A stretch of 64,000 bases of DNA from Roseivirga sp. (GCA_018402485.1 JAGYIY010000001.1:1024001-1088000), one strand, 5' to 3'; shown: positions 9,344 through 20,053, counted from the first letter of the stretch. The notes: generated by a model from the letters alone, not told the origin. A program made the numbers and translations.

Positions 9344-10132
9344 ATGCTTTATTATAAAACATATCGACATCCTAATTCTACTGAATGGGTAACCTTTGTG
9401 CATGGCGCAGGAGGTAGTTCTTCCATTTGGTACAAACAAATAAAGTCTTTCAAAAATGAATTTAATGTGCTGCTGATAGACTTAAGAGGACATGGGAAAT
9501 CTCAGGAGATGTTTGAGAGATATTTTAAAAATGAGTACAATTTTGAAAACATTTCGCGCGATATTTTAGAAGTGCTTGACCACCTTGAAATTGAAAAGAG
9601 TCATTTTGTAGGGATTTCTTTGGGAACTATTTTGATGCGTACCATTTCGGATATTGCACCTGAGCGTGTTGCTTCCCTCATCATGGGAGGGGCGGTTACT
9701 CGTCTGAATATACGCTCCAAATTTTTGGTAGCAGTCGGTAATTTTGCCAAACGATTACTACCTTTTATGTGGTTGTATCGATTATTTGCTTGGATTATCA
9801 TGCCTAGAAAGCGCAACCAAGAATCAAGAATTCTCTTTGCCAACCAAGCTAAAAAGTTATGTCAAAAAGAATTCATTCGTTGGTTCAATCTTACCTACAA
9901 ATTAAATCCACTTTTAAAGTACTTCAACGAAATAGATACAGGATTACCTACCCTCTACTTGATGGGAGATGAAGACTACATGTTTTTGCCACAAGTGATG
10001 AAATTAGTTAAAAAACAATCCAACGCACTTTTACAAATCGTTCCTGATAGTGGCCATGTTTGTAATGTGGAGCAACCTGATTTTTTTAATCAAAATGCCA
10101 TACATTTCATCCATGCCCATGCAGCCAATTAA
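9344..10132 (+). CDS. Alpha/beta hydrolase
   Basis: A 262-residue cytosolic alpha/beta-hydrolase-fold protein. An oxyanion-hole type HGAGGSS lies at residues 20-26. The nucleophile elbow GISLG has Ser92, an acidic residue sits in MGDED (Asp209 or Asp211), and His238 lies in SGHVCN. A helical cap (about 120-190) is rich in aromatic and basic residues. The substrate is unknown. The stop codon is only 14 nt before the RND adaptor gene, so it may be the first gene of that operon, behind a promoter with a palindromic spacer. Confidence 0.85.
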   Translation: MLYYKTYRHPNSTEWVTFVHGAGGSSSIWYKQIKSFKNEFNVLLIDLRGHGKSQEMFERYFKNEYNFENISRDILEVLDHLEIEKSHFVGISLGTILMRTISDIAPERVASLIMGGAVTRLNIRSKFLVAVGNFAKRLLPFMWLYRLFAWIIMPRKRNQESRILFANQAKKLCQKEFIRWFNLTYKLNPLLKYFNEIDTGLPTLYLMGDEDYMFLPQVMKLVKKQSNALLQIVPDSGHVCNVEQPDFFNQNAIHFIHAHAAN

Positions 10133-10146
10133 TCACAAATCATATC

Positions 10147-11235
10147 ATGAATAAGGTTACCAAAGTTGTACTTCTCATCGTTATACTCACTGCCCTTGTG
10201 GCTTGGGCTGTTTACCCACGATTAGATGATTTGTTTCCAAAGGGGAAAGACAAGTCGAATATTTCTACAACCAATGTTGCCAATAATTCCTCCGCTTTGC
10301 CCGTAAATGCTGTGGTGGCAACCCCTAAATTTTTGGAAAACAAAATCAAGATCACCGGATCTCTCTTGCCCAATGAATCTGTAACCATCATGAGCGAAGT
10401 GGCTGGCATGGTAACTGAAATTATGTTTGAGGAGGGCCAAAAGGTAAGGAAGGGAGATTTACTGCTTAGACTAAAAGACGATGAATTAAGGGCTCAACTG
10501 GAAAAACTCAAGTACAGCAAAAAATTGGCACAAGAAACTGAAAATAGGCAAAGGCAATTGTTGGAAAAAGAGGCCATCAGCCAAGAGGAATACGATATTA
10601 CCTTGACCAACCTCAACACCTCGGAAGCTGATATCAAACTATTGCAAACCCAAATAGAGCGAACCTACATGCGAGCTCCTTTTGATGGTGTTATAGGGTT
10701 GAGGCAAATCAGTGAAGGAGCTTACATTACCTCTTCTACATCAATTACTACATTGTACAATCTCGACCCCATGAAAGTGGCCTTTGCCATACCTGGTAAG
10801 TATGTGAACAAAGTAAACGTTGGTGATGAAATTGAGTTTTCTACAGAGGTATCTAATCAACTATTTAAGGGGGAAGTGTATGCCATAGAACCCCAAATTG
10901 AAGCCAATACAAGAACCGTTCAGATTCGTGCCTATGCCGTTAATAAGGATGCGCAACTTATTCCCGGACAATTTGCCAAGGTGGAATTGCTCATGGAGCG
11001 TATTGAAGATGCTTTAATGCTGCCTGCCTATGCCGTTATTCCGGAACTCAATGGTCATAAGCTTTTTCTCGTAAAGGATGGTAAAGCCATACAGCGCATG
11101 GTTCAAATCGGTGTACGTACAGAAAGTGAAGTGCAGATATTGGAAGGATTGAATCCACAAGACACCGTAATTACTTCCGGCTTGCTCGAAATCAGGCCCG
11201 GCATTGAAGTGAAGCTTAAATCCATTAATAACTAA
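10147..11235 (+). CDS. RND efflux periplasmic adaptor (membrane fusion protein)
   Basis: A 362-residue HlyD/AcrA-type adaptor that bridges an inner-membrane RND pump and a TolC channel. One N-terminal membrane anchor (about residues 6-25) is followed by a lipoyl-like half (MSEVAGMVTEIMFEEGQKV), an alpha-hairpin (about 115-160), the second lipoyl half (MRAPFDGVIGLRQISEGAYI), a beta-barrel and a membrane-proximal domain. It sits 2 nt upstream of the pump gene. The lack of a lipobox points to membrane anchoring by the N-terminal helix. Confidence 0.93.
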   Translation: MNKVTKVVLLIVILTALVAWAVYPRLDDLFPKGKDKSNISTTNVANNSSALPVNAVVATPKFLENKIKITGSLLPNESVTIMSEVAGMVTEIMFEEGQKVRKGDLLLRLKDDELRAQLEKLKYSKKLAQETENRQRQLLEKEAISQEEYDITLTNLNTSEADIKLLQTQIERTYMRAPFDGVIGLRQISEGAYITSSTSITTLYNLDPMKVAFAIPGKYVNKVNVGDEIEFSTEVSNQLFKGEVYAIEPQIEANTRTVQIRAYAVNKDAQLIPGQFAKVELLMERIEDALMLPAYAVIPELNGHKLFLVKDGKAIQRMVQIGVRTESEVQILEGLNPQDTVITSGLLEIRPGIEVKLKSINN

Positions 11236-11237
11236 AA

Positions 11238-14200
11238 ATGTCTAGCTTATCCACCATCAGTATTAAACGTCCGGTCTTGGCCATGGTGATGAATATCGTC
11301 ATTGTCATTTTTGGTGTCATTGGTTTTTTATACCTGGGCGTGCGCGAATTTCCAAGCGTTGACCCTCCTGTCATTTCGGTGTCTACTTCTTATACGGGAG
11401 CCAATGCGGAAATCATAGAATCGCAGATTACTGAACCCATTGAGGAAGCATTGAACAGTATTGCCGGTATAAAAACATTGACATCCGTCAGCAGGGATGG
11501 TGGCAGCTCTATTAGTGCTGAATTTGATTTGGGGGTAGATTTGGAAGCTGCAGCTAATGACGTAAGAGATAAAGTGGCGGGCGTCGTACGTCGGCTTCCA
11601 CCAGATGTTGAGCCTCCAAATGTTTCTAAGGCAGATGCAGATTCTAGTCCCATCATATTTCTGAATATTTCTAGCCGCGAAAGAGATCTGCTTGAGTTGA
11701 CCTTATTAGCAGAAAATACTTTTAAAGAACGTGTTCAAACCATTCAAGGAGTGAGCTCAGTGCAGGTTTGGGGTTCCAAGCGGTATTCTATGAGGTTGTG
11801 GATGGATCCTGAGAAATTAGCAGCTTATGGTCTTACGCCTTTGGATGTCCAAGAAGCCGTTAATAGAAACAATGTAGAATTGCCTTCTGGTAGAGTGGAG
11901 GGATCGGAAACCGAACTGACCATCAGAACCATAGGCCGAATCAATTCTCCCGAAGAATACAATAACCTGATTGTAAAAGAAGAAGGCGACATGGTGGTAA
12001 AGTTTCGGGATATTGGGAGAGCAGCCCTTGCACCTGAAAATGAAAGAACCATTCTGAAAAGAAATGGAGTGCCTATGGTAGGAATCGCCGTCATCACCCA
12101 ACCAGGATCTAATAGCATTGAAATTGCAGATGCTTTTTGGAATAGAATAGACCTGATTAAAAAAGATTTGCCTGCCGACATTGAGCTAGGAGTGGGATTC
12201 GACAATACCCAATATGTGAGAGAATCGATCACAGAAGTTCAGCAAACCATTCTTGTTGCGTTTTCACTTGTGGTGGTCATCATCTTCTTATTCTTTAGAG
12301 ATTGGCGCACGACTATTATTCCAATTGTTACCATTCCCATCTCCCTGATTGGTGCTTTTTTCATCATGTATTTTGCAGGCTTTTCCATCAATGTTTTAAC
12401 CTTGCTGGGAATTGTTCTTGCCATTGGGCTGGTGGTTGACGACACGATTGTTGTATTGGAAAATATCTATGCCAAGATTGAGGGAGGTTTGGATCCGGAA
12501 GAGGCAGGGATCAAAGGAGCGAACGAAATCTTTTTTGCCGTCGTCTCTACCACAGTAGCCTTGGTCGCCGTGTTCATGCCTGTTATTTTCTTACAAGGGT
12601 TGACAGGCCGTTTATTTAGAGAGTTTGGAATTGTGGTAGCCGGTGCCGTCGTGATTTCTTCTTTTGTGGCACTCACCCTAACGCCAATGATGAGCTCCAA
12701 AATTTTAAAGAAAAGAGAACGGCATAATTGGTTTTACAGGGTTACAGAGCCCTTTTTCTTATGGCTTAATCGTGTATATGAAGAAGCACTAGACGCCTTT
12801 ATGCGTGTAAGAGGCCTAGCTTTTGTGGTAATTTTAGGGAGTGTTGGCTTGATCGCGTTGCTTCTCACCAACAACCGCGTTCCTGAAGAATTAGCTCCCA
12901 TCGAAGACAGGAGCTCTTTGAGTGGAACAGCTACCGGTCCTGAAGGAGCAACTTTTGAATACATGGATAGTTATGTGGATAGTATCATTGGAGCGGTTCG
13001 CCAGCATATTCCAGAAACCAATGCACTGATTACCGTTACATCTCCTGGATTTGGAAATAGTTCAGTCAATTCTGCCCGTATCAATATTAAATTGGTAGAT
13101 CCCGATGAAAGAGAAAGAAGTCAGCAAGACATCTTGGATGACTTTAGCCCGATACTCTCCAAATACACAAAGGCACGCGCCTTTTTATCCCAGTCTCCAA
13201 CCATTGGCGGAAGACGTGCCCGAGGTTTTGCTGTACAATATGTTATACAATCGCCTACTTTGGAAAAACTGAAGGAAGTGTTGCCTGCTTTTATGGAAAA
13301 GGCGCAGCAAGCCGAAGAGTTCTCTTATGTAGACATGAACTTGAAATTCACGAAGCCTGAGATAACAGTGGAAATTGATAGAGAAAAAGCCCAATCGCTG
13401 GGGCTATCCGTTAGAGACGTGGCGCAAACATTGCAGCTAGGCCTTTCGGGACAAAGGTTTGGATTTTTTATCATGGGCGGAAAGCAATATCAGATCATTG
13501 GGCAAGTCGATCGTGAAAACCGAAACGACCCTTTAGACCTTAAAAATTTGTATGTCAGAAACAAAGAAGGAACTTTAATTCAGCTTGATAATATTGTCTC
13601 CCTCGAGGAACGTAGCTCACCGCCTCAGCTCTACCGCTTCAACCGATTTGCTGCTGCTACTATTTCTGCCAACCTATCGCCAAAGATTACTACAGGACAA
13701 GGAATTGCAGCAATGGATGCCATAGCCGATGAGGTATTAGACGATACTTTTCAGACAGATTTAGCCGGCCAGTCCCGAGAATTTAGAGACAGTACCAACA
13801 GTCTGTACTTTGCTTTTGGTTTTGCTCTTGTATTGATTTATCTCGTGCTATCTGCTCAATTCGAGAGTTTTCGAGATCCGCTAATCATTATGTTTACCGT
13901 TCCTTTGGCTTTGGCAGGGGCACTTTTGGTCTTGTGGAGGTACGAAGAGACACTTAATATTTTCAGCCAAATTGGAATTATTATGCTCGTAGGTCTTGTA
14001 TCGAAAAATGGTATTCTCATTGTTGAATTTGCCAACCAAAGAAAGGCGGCAGGTTTACCCATTATCGAAGCCATCAAAGAAGCTGCAAAAGCTCGTTTTA
14101 GACCCATTTTGATGACTTCTCTGTCTACCATTTTGGGGATTTTACCCATTGCCCTCGCACTTGGTGCCGGGGCTGAAAGCCGCGTGTCTATGGGGGTAGC

Positions 14201-14309
14201 AATCATCGGAGGGTTGGTGTTTTCTACAGTTCTTACCCTGTTCGTTATACCTGCCATGTACTCCTTTTTTACCAGTAAGAAAAGCAGATTAGCTCGCACA
14301 ACCACCTAA
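11238..14309 (+). CDS. RND multidrug/solute efflux pump, AcrB/MdtBC type
   Basis: A 1023-residue proton-driven inner-membrane transporter. TM1 is at about residues 11-30, followed by two large periplasmic loops and two blocks of membrane helices. The proton-relay aspartates appear as VDD in GLVVDDTIVVLEN near residue 400. Conserved pump segments include GVSSVQVWGS and the C-terminal GLVSKNGILIVEF. The length is typical of HAE1-type pumps. The stop codon overlaps the TolC gene start as TAATG. Substrates cannot be predicted; drugs, bile-like compounds or lipids are all possible. Confidence 0.95.
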   Translation: MSSLSTISIKRPVLAMVMNIVIVIFGVIGFLYLGVREFPSVDPPVISVSTSYTGANAEIIESQITEPIEEALNSIAGIKTLTSVSRDGGSSISAEFDLGVDLEAAANDVRDKVAGVVRRLPPDVEPPNVSKADADSSPIIFLNISSRERDLLELTLLAENTFKERVQTIQGVSSVQVWGSKRYSMRLWMDPEKLAAYGLTPLDVQEAVNRNNVELPSGRVEGSETELTIRTIGRINSPEEYNNLIVKEEGDMVVKFRDIGRAALAPENERTILKRNGVPMVGIAVITQPGSNSIEIADAFWNRIDLIKKDLPADIELGVGFDNTQYVRESITEVQQTILVAFSLVVVIIFLFFRDWRTTIIPIVTIPISLIGAFFIMYFAGFSINVLTLLGIVLAIGLVVDDTIVVLENIYAKIEGGLDPEEAGIKGANEIFFAVVSTTVALVAVFMPVIFLQGLTGRLFREFGIVVAGAVVISSFVALTLTPMMSSKILKKRERHNWFYRVTEPFFLWLNRVYEEALDAFMRVRGLAFVVILGSVGLIALLLTNNRVPEELAPIEDRSSLSGTATGPEGATFEYMDSYVDSIIGAVRQHIPETNALITVTSPGFGNSSVNSARINIKLVDPDERERSQQDILDDFSPILSKYTKARAFLSQSPTIGGRRARGFAVQYVIQSPTLEKLKEVLPAFMEKAQQAEEFSYVDMNLKFTKPEITVEIDREKAQSLGLSVRDVAQTLQLGLSGQRFGFFIMGGKQYQIIGQVDRENRNDPLDLKNLYVRNKEGTLIQLDNIVSLEERSSPPQLYRFNRFAAATISANLSPKITTGQGIAAMDAIADEVLDDTFQTDLAGQSREFRDSTNSLYFAFGFALVLIYLVLSAQFESFRDPLIIMFTVPLALAGALLVLWRYEETLNIFSQIGIIMLVGLVSKNGILIVEFANQRKAAGLPIIEAIKEAAKARFRPILMTSLSTILGILPIALALGAGAESRVSMGVAIIGGLVFSTVLTLFVIPAMYSFFTSKKSRLARTTT

Positions 14310-15616
14310 TGATGAAACGTATAAACTTCTTATTTTTTAGTTGTCTATTGTCCATCTCTCTTTCTGCTCAAGAGCAGCTTTCTCTGCAGGATGCCATCAT
14401 TAAAGGCTTAGAGAGCAACTTGTCGATAAAGATCAGTGAAAAAGCCAGAGACATTGGTGTGAATGATTACGATAAAAGTATTGGAGAATATTTACCTCAG
14501 GTAAGTGTAACAGCTGGAAAGAATTTTTCCACCTCCAATGTCGTACAACAGTTTGTTAATGATAATGAACCTCGAACCATTGATGGTGCAAAATCGAATA
14601 CTTTGGATGTTAGCCCCGTACTTAACTGGACTATTTTTGATGGATTGGGTATGTTCTATGCGCGCGACAGGTTTGAAAAGCAAATGAACTTGGTGAATGA
14701 TGATTTGAAAATACAAATTGAAAATACCATTGCACAAATCTCTAGTGCTTTCTATACCCTTGCGCTAGAGGAGGAAAGGTTGCGGGTGTTAAAAGATGCC
14801 TTGGAACTTTCAAAGACACGAGTTGATTTTGCAAAAGTAAGATACGATGTTGGGAAAACATCAAAACTAGAATATTTACAGGCTCAGGTAGACTACAATA
14901 CCGATCAGTCAAATATTATGTTGCAAGAAGAGGTGGTTGCTAACACCTTAGTTGATTTAAACCGGCTGATGGGCGAAGCATTGGAAACAAATTACGTCGT
15001 ACCTACTGAATTTATTCCGAATGTTGAAATGAATCTAAACGATTTACTACAGAGCTCCCAGTTGAATAACCCCGGTTTGGTTAGGGCTCAACGCGCTCGG
15101 GAGTTGTCTTTATCACAATTGAAGGAAATCAATGCCGAAAGACTTCCCACTGTAAATTTCAATCTCGGTTATAATTTCAATGATAGAAACTCTGATGCTG
15201 GCTTTTTAATTAGTAATACCTCTAAAGGTGTAAATTATGGATTCAGTGCTTCTTGGAATATTCTTAATGGATTTGATGTGAAAAGAAGACAACAAAATGC
15301 AAAAATTACCATCGAAAGTAGGGAGTTAGAAGTGCAAGACCTTAAGCAGCAACTTGAGGCCGATGTTCGAAAGGTTTTTGTTAATTACCAGAACAGTCTT
15401 TCTCTGAGAACTTTAGAAGAAACCAACTATGAGATTGCTGTCGAAAATTTTGACATTGCCCAAGAGCGTTATCGCTTGGGAAATTCCAATGCCCTGGAGC
15501 TGCGCGAGGCACAAGTCAATTTAATACAGGCAGAATTAAGAAAAGTTTTAGCAGGGTATAATATCAAAATGGCTGAAATTGAATTGAAGCGTTTAGCCGG
15601 AGAAAATCTAAAGTAA
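14309..15616 (+). CDS. TolC-family outer-membrane efflux channel
   Basis: A 435-residue outer-membrane factor. Signal peptide residues 1-20 (ends LSAQ). Two repeats of long heptad-rich helices follow, typical of the OEP fold, including ALEEERLRVLKDALELSK and RYRLGNSNALELREAQ. It completes the adaptor-pump-channel set and is translationally coupled to the pump (TAATG, with tandem ATGs at 14309 and 14312). No clear terminator follows. Confidence 0.92.
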   Translation: MMKRINFLFFSCLLSISLSAQEQLSLQDAIIKGLESNLSIKISEKARDIGVNDYDKSIGEYLPQVSVTAGKNFSTSNVVQQFVNDNEPRTIDGAKSNTLDVSPVLNWTIFDGLGMFYARDRFEKQMNLVNDDLKIQIENTIAQISSAFYTLALEEERLRVLKDALELSKTRVDFAKVRYDVGKTSKLEYLQAQVDYNTDQSNIMLQEEVVANTLVDLNRLMGEALETNYVVPTEFIPNVEMNLNDLLQSSQLNNPGLVRAQRARELSLSQLKEINAERLPTVNFNLGYNFNDRNSDAGFLISNTSKGVNYGFSASWNILNGFDVKRRQQNAKITIESRELEVQDLKQQLEADVRKVFVNYQNSLSLRTLEETNYEIAVENFDIAQERYRLGNSNALELREAQVNLIQAELRKVLAGYNIKMAEIELKRLAGENLK

Positions 15617-15902
15617 AATATTTATTCTCTGCTATTTGGGGTACGGGCCTACCATTTAAAATTCCTGATTTTTATTCCATAAACAAAGAAATGCCCAGAT
15701 GTTTGCGGACAAAGAAAACGGGTTGCTATTGTATGTTCTGTTTCTTTTTAACCTTATAGTGCTCAAATGAATAGTGCTGAGCGTGATGGCCTAAATTCTT
15801 TCTACACGAGGCATTAGAGTTAAAAAGGAATTGATTTTGTAAAATCGACACAGAGATGAATAGCAATTTTGTCGGTTCTAAATACCTAAAAAGGATTGAT
15901 AA

Positions 15903-17372
15903 TTATGAAGGATGCATGAGCTCATCCATAACTTTAGCAGATGATAGGCAAAGGGGAATGCCTCCTCCCGGATGAACACTACCCCCACAAAAGAACAAAT
16001 CCTCGATAAATCTTGATTGATTCGGATGTCTTAAAAAAGCAGCAAACTTATTATTCGAACTGTTTCCGTACAAGGCGCCTTGAGAAGAGCTTGTTTTTTG
16101 TTCAATACCTCTGGGGTCAAGTACATCTTCCTCTACAATCAATGCAGAAATGTCTTCACCCAAGGCATGAGAAAGCCTATCGAGTATTATGTTTTTCGCC
16201 TTAGGAATTAAATGATCCCAATCTAAGGAGGTATCAGAAGGCACGTTAATCATGGTAAACCAATTCTGACAGCCTTTAGGGGCATCTTTAGCATTATGAA
16301 CAGCACTTATGTTTACATAAACCGTAGGGTCAATGGGTAAGGTTTTACTTTTAAAAATATGTTTAAACTCTGTTTTGTAATCTTCGCTAAAAAATATATT
16401 ATGTAAACCCAGTGTTTTAAATTCTTTTTGAATACCCCAATAAAAAATCAATGCAGAACTAGATTTTTCTTGCTCGATTAGCTTTTTAGGCTGTTTTTGG
16501 TTTTTGAGTAATTTACCATAGGCAGCACTCATGTCCATGTTACATACTACTTTCTGCATGGGGTGAAAGCCCTTGGATGTTTCTATGCCTATGGCCTTTT
16601 CTTTTTCTACAATAATTTTTGTTACTGGCTGTTCAAAATTGAACTGAACCCCAACCTCAAGCGCCAATTGGTATAAAGCTTGGGTAATGGATTCCATTCC
16701 ACCACATGGGAAAAAGGCACCTTTTCCAAACTCAAGATGAGGAATCATGTTCAGCGTGGAGGGGGTTTGGTAAGGGTCAGAACCATTATAAGTGGCATAC
16801 CGGTCGAAAAGCTGAACAGTTTTCAGGTTTTGAAAAGTGCTTTTATTTGCTGCGTGCATGGATTGGTTGAAGCCAAACTTGTGCAATTTTCCATAGGCCC
16901 GAAAGGCAGCCTTACTCAACCAAGTACTTTTTTTATGCAAACTTTTTTCAATAAAAAGGGGGGCTAGGTGTTCATACTTGAAAGCACTTGCCTCCAAAAA
17001 TACCTGAACATGCTCCCATGGTTCATGTAATTTTGATTCAAATTCTTTTTGCAATTTAGACCGATTCGACCAAGCGGTAAACTGTGTTCCATCGGGATAA
17101 AAATACCGGCAGCTCTCATCGAGCTTTTCATAAGAAAAATAAGAAGATATATCGACATTGGATAGCTCAAAGAGCTCTTCGACCAAATGAGGAAGGGTGA
17201 ACAATGACGGCCCTGCATCAAAGCGATAAGCACCTAACCGAAAAGAGGTTAGCTTACCACCTGGATAGGAGTTAGCTTCAAAAACAGAAACGACATGACC
17301 TCGATTGGCTAAACGTATGGCCGCAGCCATACCACCAATACCCGCACCAATCACGGCTACATTTATAGGCAT
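15903..17372 (-). CDS. CrtI/CrtD-type carotenoid desaturase-like FAD oxidoreductase
   Basis: A 489-residue flavoprotein. The N-terminal dinucleotide-binding motif is GAGIGGMAAAIRLANRG (residues 9-25), followed by EANSYPGGKLTS. The C-terminus has FFCGGSVHPGGGIPLC, the signature region of phytoene-desaturase relatives such as CrtI, CrtD and CrtN. It probably introduces double bonds into a carotenoid or related polyene pigment. No other carotenoid gene is near. It is the last gene behind the kynurenine genes (56 nt after kmo), so it may be carried on that transcript. Which desaturase subtype it is cannot be decided here. Confidence 0.8.
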   Translation of the reverse strand: MPINVAVIGAGIGGMAAAIRLANRGHVVSVFEANSYPGGKLTSFRLGAYRFDAGPSLFTLPHLVEELFELSNVDISSYFSYEKLDESCRYFYPDGTQFTAWSNRSKLQKEFESKLHEPWEHVQVFLEASAFKYEHLAPLFIEKSLHKKSTWLSKAAFRAYGKLHKFGFNQSMHAANKSTFQNLKTVQLFDRYATYNGSDPYQTPSTLNMIPHLEFGKGAFFPCGGMESITQALYQLALEVGVQFNFEQPVTKIIVEKEKAIGIETSKGFHPMQKVVCNMDMSAAYGKLLKNQKQPKKLIEQEKSSSALIFYWGIQKEFKTLGLHNIFFSEDYKTEFKHIFKSKTLPIDPTVYVNISAVHNAKDAPKGCQNWFTMINVPSDTSLDWDHLIPKAKNIILDRLSHALGEDISALIVEEDVLDPRGIEQKTSSSQGALYGNSSNNKFAAFLRHPNQSRFIEDLFFCGGSVHPGGGIPLCLSSAKVMDELMHPS

Positions 17373-17428
17373 ACAAGTGAATTTAAACGGTCAATATAAG
17401 CAAAGGAAGATTCTTAGTACATACCATC

Positions 17429-18763
17429 CTAGTCCAATGCCGCAATAATTTCTTTCAAATCAATGCTTTTCCATGCGGTTTCGATACCTGGAATATTCAG
17501 CACTTCATCCATGATGGCTTGCTGTTTTTTAGCAATGGCTAAAGCCTCTGAATACCTGTAATCACTGAAAGTTACAAGTGTATATAAAGGTATCCATTGC
17601 TTAGGATATTCTTTATGCAGTCGCTGTTCCAATTTTTTTTGAAGTATGAAAAGTGGATCTGTTACTTTATCACGCATTTCAATGAAATTATACAAGGCTA
17701 AATCAGAAATCGCATCTGCATCAACCTTCCTTTCTTCTTGGAAGGCATGAAGCACCTTTTTACTTAGCCCACAATTTTCTTCAATCAAACGATCAAGTAC
17801 AAAACAGTCTTCAAAACCGGCATTCATACCTTGACCGTAGAAGGGTACAATTGCGTGGGCAGCATCACCAATCAATAGAGAATGATTTTGAACGTATGGG
17901 AAGCATTTGACTGTAATTAAGGACGAGGTCGGGTGATTTTTAAAGTCTGCAAGCAGGTTGGGCATATGTTGTTTGGCATCAGAGAAATGTTCCTCAAAAA
18001 AGGAATTAACCTCTTTATCTGTTTGAAGTGAGTCAAATGAAATTTTTCCTTCAAAGGGCAAGAAAAGCGTACAAGTAAAGGATTTATCTACATTAGGTAA
18101 AGCAATAAGCATAAACTCTTGCCGAGGCCAAATGTGTAAAGCATTAGGGTCGAGAGCAAACTCCCCTTTAGGTGTAGGCGGCATGCTGAGTTCTTTGTAG
18201 CCGCTTGAAATATACTGCTGTGAAAAATTAAAGCGAGGCGCACGCATGTAAGCTTTTCTTAAGGCGCTAAAAGCACCATCAGCTCCAAAAATAAAAGAAG
18301 CCTGATGGCTTAAGGTTTTGCCTTGATGGGTAAAATAGGCTTCATTCTTCTCGGTTTCTACTTTTCCGCAGAAATGTTCAAAGTGAAAAAATACACCCGC
18401 TTGCTCTGCAGCATCCATAAGAAGACAGTTCAATTCCAACCTAGCGATCGAATTGATTTGTTGCCCTGTTTTGCCATAAGGCTGAAAATCTTCTTTTTCA
18501 TCAATGGTATGCACCATTCTACCGGGCATAGGAATGCAATGCGATATTACCTTTGGCATAAGCCCCACCTTTTCTAAAGCTTTTAACCCTCTTCTACTAA
18601 GTGCTAAATTGATAGACCTTCCTTCTTCCTTTTTGTCTAACCTTAAGTCTGTCCGTTTTTCAAATACATGTACGTTATAACCTCTTTTGACAAGGAATAA
18701 TGCTAATAAAGAGCCTACTAAACCCGCTCCAAGGATGATGATTTTATTTTCGGATGAATTCAT
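17429..18763 (-). CDS. kmo: Kynurenine 3-monooxygenase
   Basis: A 444-residue FAD-dependent hydroxylase converting L-kynurenine to 3-hydroxykynurenine with NADPH and oxygen. It shows GAGLVGSLLALFLVKRG (residues 12-28), the family-specific EEGRSINLALSRRG, SIARLELNCLLMD, and the second FAD motif GDAAHAIVPFYGQGMNAG. The C-terminal helix expected in mitochondrial forms is reduced. It follows kynU after 9 nt on the minus strand, so it is in the same operon, directly before kynureninase in the reaction order. Confidence 0.95.
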   Translation of the reverse strand: MNSSENKIIILGAGLVGSLLALFLVKRGYNVHVFEKRTDLRLDKKEEGRSINLALSRRGLKALEKVGLMPKVISHCIPMPGRMVHTIDEKEDFQPYGKTGQQINSIARLELNCLLMDAAEQAGVFFHFEHFCGKVETEKNEAYFTHQGKTLSHQASFIFGADGAFSALRKAYMRAPRFNFSQQYISSGYKELSMPPTPKGEFALDPNALHIWPRQEFMLIALPNVDKSFTCTLFLPFEGKISFDSLQTDKEVNSFFEEHFSDAKQHMPNLLADFKNHPTSSLITVKCFPYVQNHSLLIGDAAHAIVPFYGQGMNAGFEDCFVLDRLIEENCGLSKKVLHAFQEERKVDADAISDLALYNFIEMRDKVTDPLFILQKKLEQRLHKEYPKQWIPLYTLVTFSDYRYSEALAIAKKQQAIMDEVLNIPGIETAWKSIDLKEIIAALD

Positions 18764-18772
18764 GCGATGAGC

Positions 18773-20053
18773 TTAACCCTGTTGTTTTATGGCTTCGGAT
18801 AATATCTGTCCAAATTGATAAACGTCTTCGAAAGAATTGTACAATGGTGCAGGAGCAATTCGAATGACATTAGGTTCTCGCCAATCACCAATGACGCCAT
18901 TGGCAATCAGATGATCAAATAAAGATTTACCATTTTTGTGAAAAAAGATCGATAATTGTGCTCCTCTTTGCGAGGGATCAGAAGGTGTAATGATTTCGAA
19001 TAAACCTCTATCACCGCTGAGTTCTTGAATAATGAATTCTAAATAACCTGTAAGTTGTAAACTTTTTTCTCTTATTGCTGGCATTCCGACCTCATCGAAT
19101 ATTTCTAAAGAAGCGAGATGAGCTGCTGTAGAAATTATATTGCCATTACTGAGTTGCCATCCATCTGCACCAGGCATGGGTTGAAAGCCTTTTTTCATTA
19201 AAAACCTTTCTTTTTCATTATGCCCCCACCATCCGGCAAACCTAGGAAGGCTATCGTTATGGGCATGTCTCTCGTGTACAAAAATACCACTGACATTTCC
19301 CGGACCTGAGTTGAGGTATTTGTAAGAACACCAAGTAGCAAAATCAACATCCCAGTCGTGGAGCTGAACAGGTACATTACCAGCGGCATGGGCTAAATCA
19401 AAACCAACATAAGCCCCCACTTTGTGTCCGGCTTGTGTTATGGATTCCATGTCGAACCACTGACCCGTATAGTATTGTACCCCTCCAAAAAGAACAAGGG
19501 TAAGCTCTTTTCCATGCTTTTCAATGGTTTCGATAATGTCTTCTGTGCGTAGGGTATTCTCACCGTCTCTAGGAGCTACTTCAATTAGCGCCTCTTCGGG
19601 GTCTAAACCATGAAATTTAAATTGTGATTCAAACATATATTGATCTGATGGAAAAGCACCTGCTTCGCAAATGATTTTAAACCTTTGAGCAGTAGGTTGA
19701 TAAAATGACACCATCAATAAATGGAGGTTCACAGTCAAATTATTCATGGCTACTACCTCGAGTGGGAGTGCTCCTAACACACCTGCCAAACTTGGCTTAC
19801 TGGCTTCATGAAACTTGAGCCATGGGTTCTTTTTGGGTAAAAAATGACCTTCAACAGCAAATTCTTCCCACTTTTGCATTTCCTCTTCCACATAAACGCG
19901 AGCTCGTTTCGGTTGTAGACCTAAAGAATTCCCTGTGAAATAAAGGGCATTTGCACCCTTGTGTTGCGGAAAATAAAATTCCTTACGCCACCCATGGAGA
20001 GGATCAGCCTCATCTAAAGTTTGAGCAAAAGAAAGTGTGTTTTGATACTTCAT
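18773..20053 (-). CDS. kynU: Kynureninase
   Basis: PLP enzyme that hydrolyses 3-hydroxykynurenine (or kynurenine) to 3-hydroxyanthranilate (or anthranilate) and alanine. About 426 residues from the ATG at 20053. Family markers are YFTGNSLGLQPK, GFDLAHAAGNVP (Asp219, His222) and the PLP lysine Lys245 in CSYKYLNSG. The frame extends upstream to 20131, but the extra 26 residues are not family-like. The ATG at 20053 overlaps the stop of the alkyltransferase-like gene as ATGA, which implies translational coupling. Confidence 0.95.
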   Translation of the reverse strand: MKYQNTLSFAQTLDEADPLHGWRKEFYFPQHKGANALYFTGNSLGLQPKRARVYVEEEMQKWEEFAVEGHFLPKKNPWLKFHEASKPSLAGVLGALPLEVVAMNNLTVNLHLLMVSFYQPTAQRFKIICEAGAFPSDQYMFESQFKFHGLDPEEALIEVAPRDGENTLRTEDIIETIEKHGKELTLVLFGGVQYYTGQWFDMESITQAGHKVGAYVGFDLAHAAGNVPVQLHDWDVDFATWCSYKYLNSGPGNVSGIFVHERHAHNDSLPRFAGWWGHNEKERFLMKKGFQPMPGADGWQLSNGNIISTAAHLASLEIFDEVGMPAIREKSLQLTGYLEFIIQELSGDRGLFEIITPSDPSQRGAQLSIFFHKNGKSLFDHLIANGVIGDWREPNVIRIAPAPLYNSFEDVYQFGQILSEAIKQQG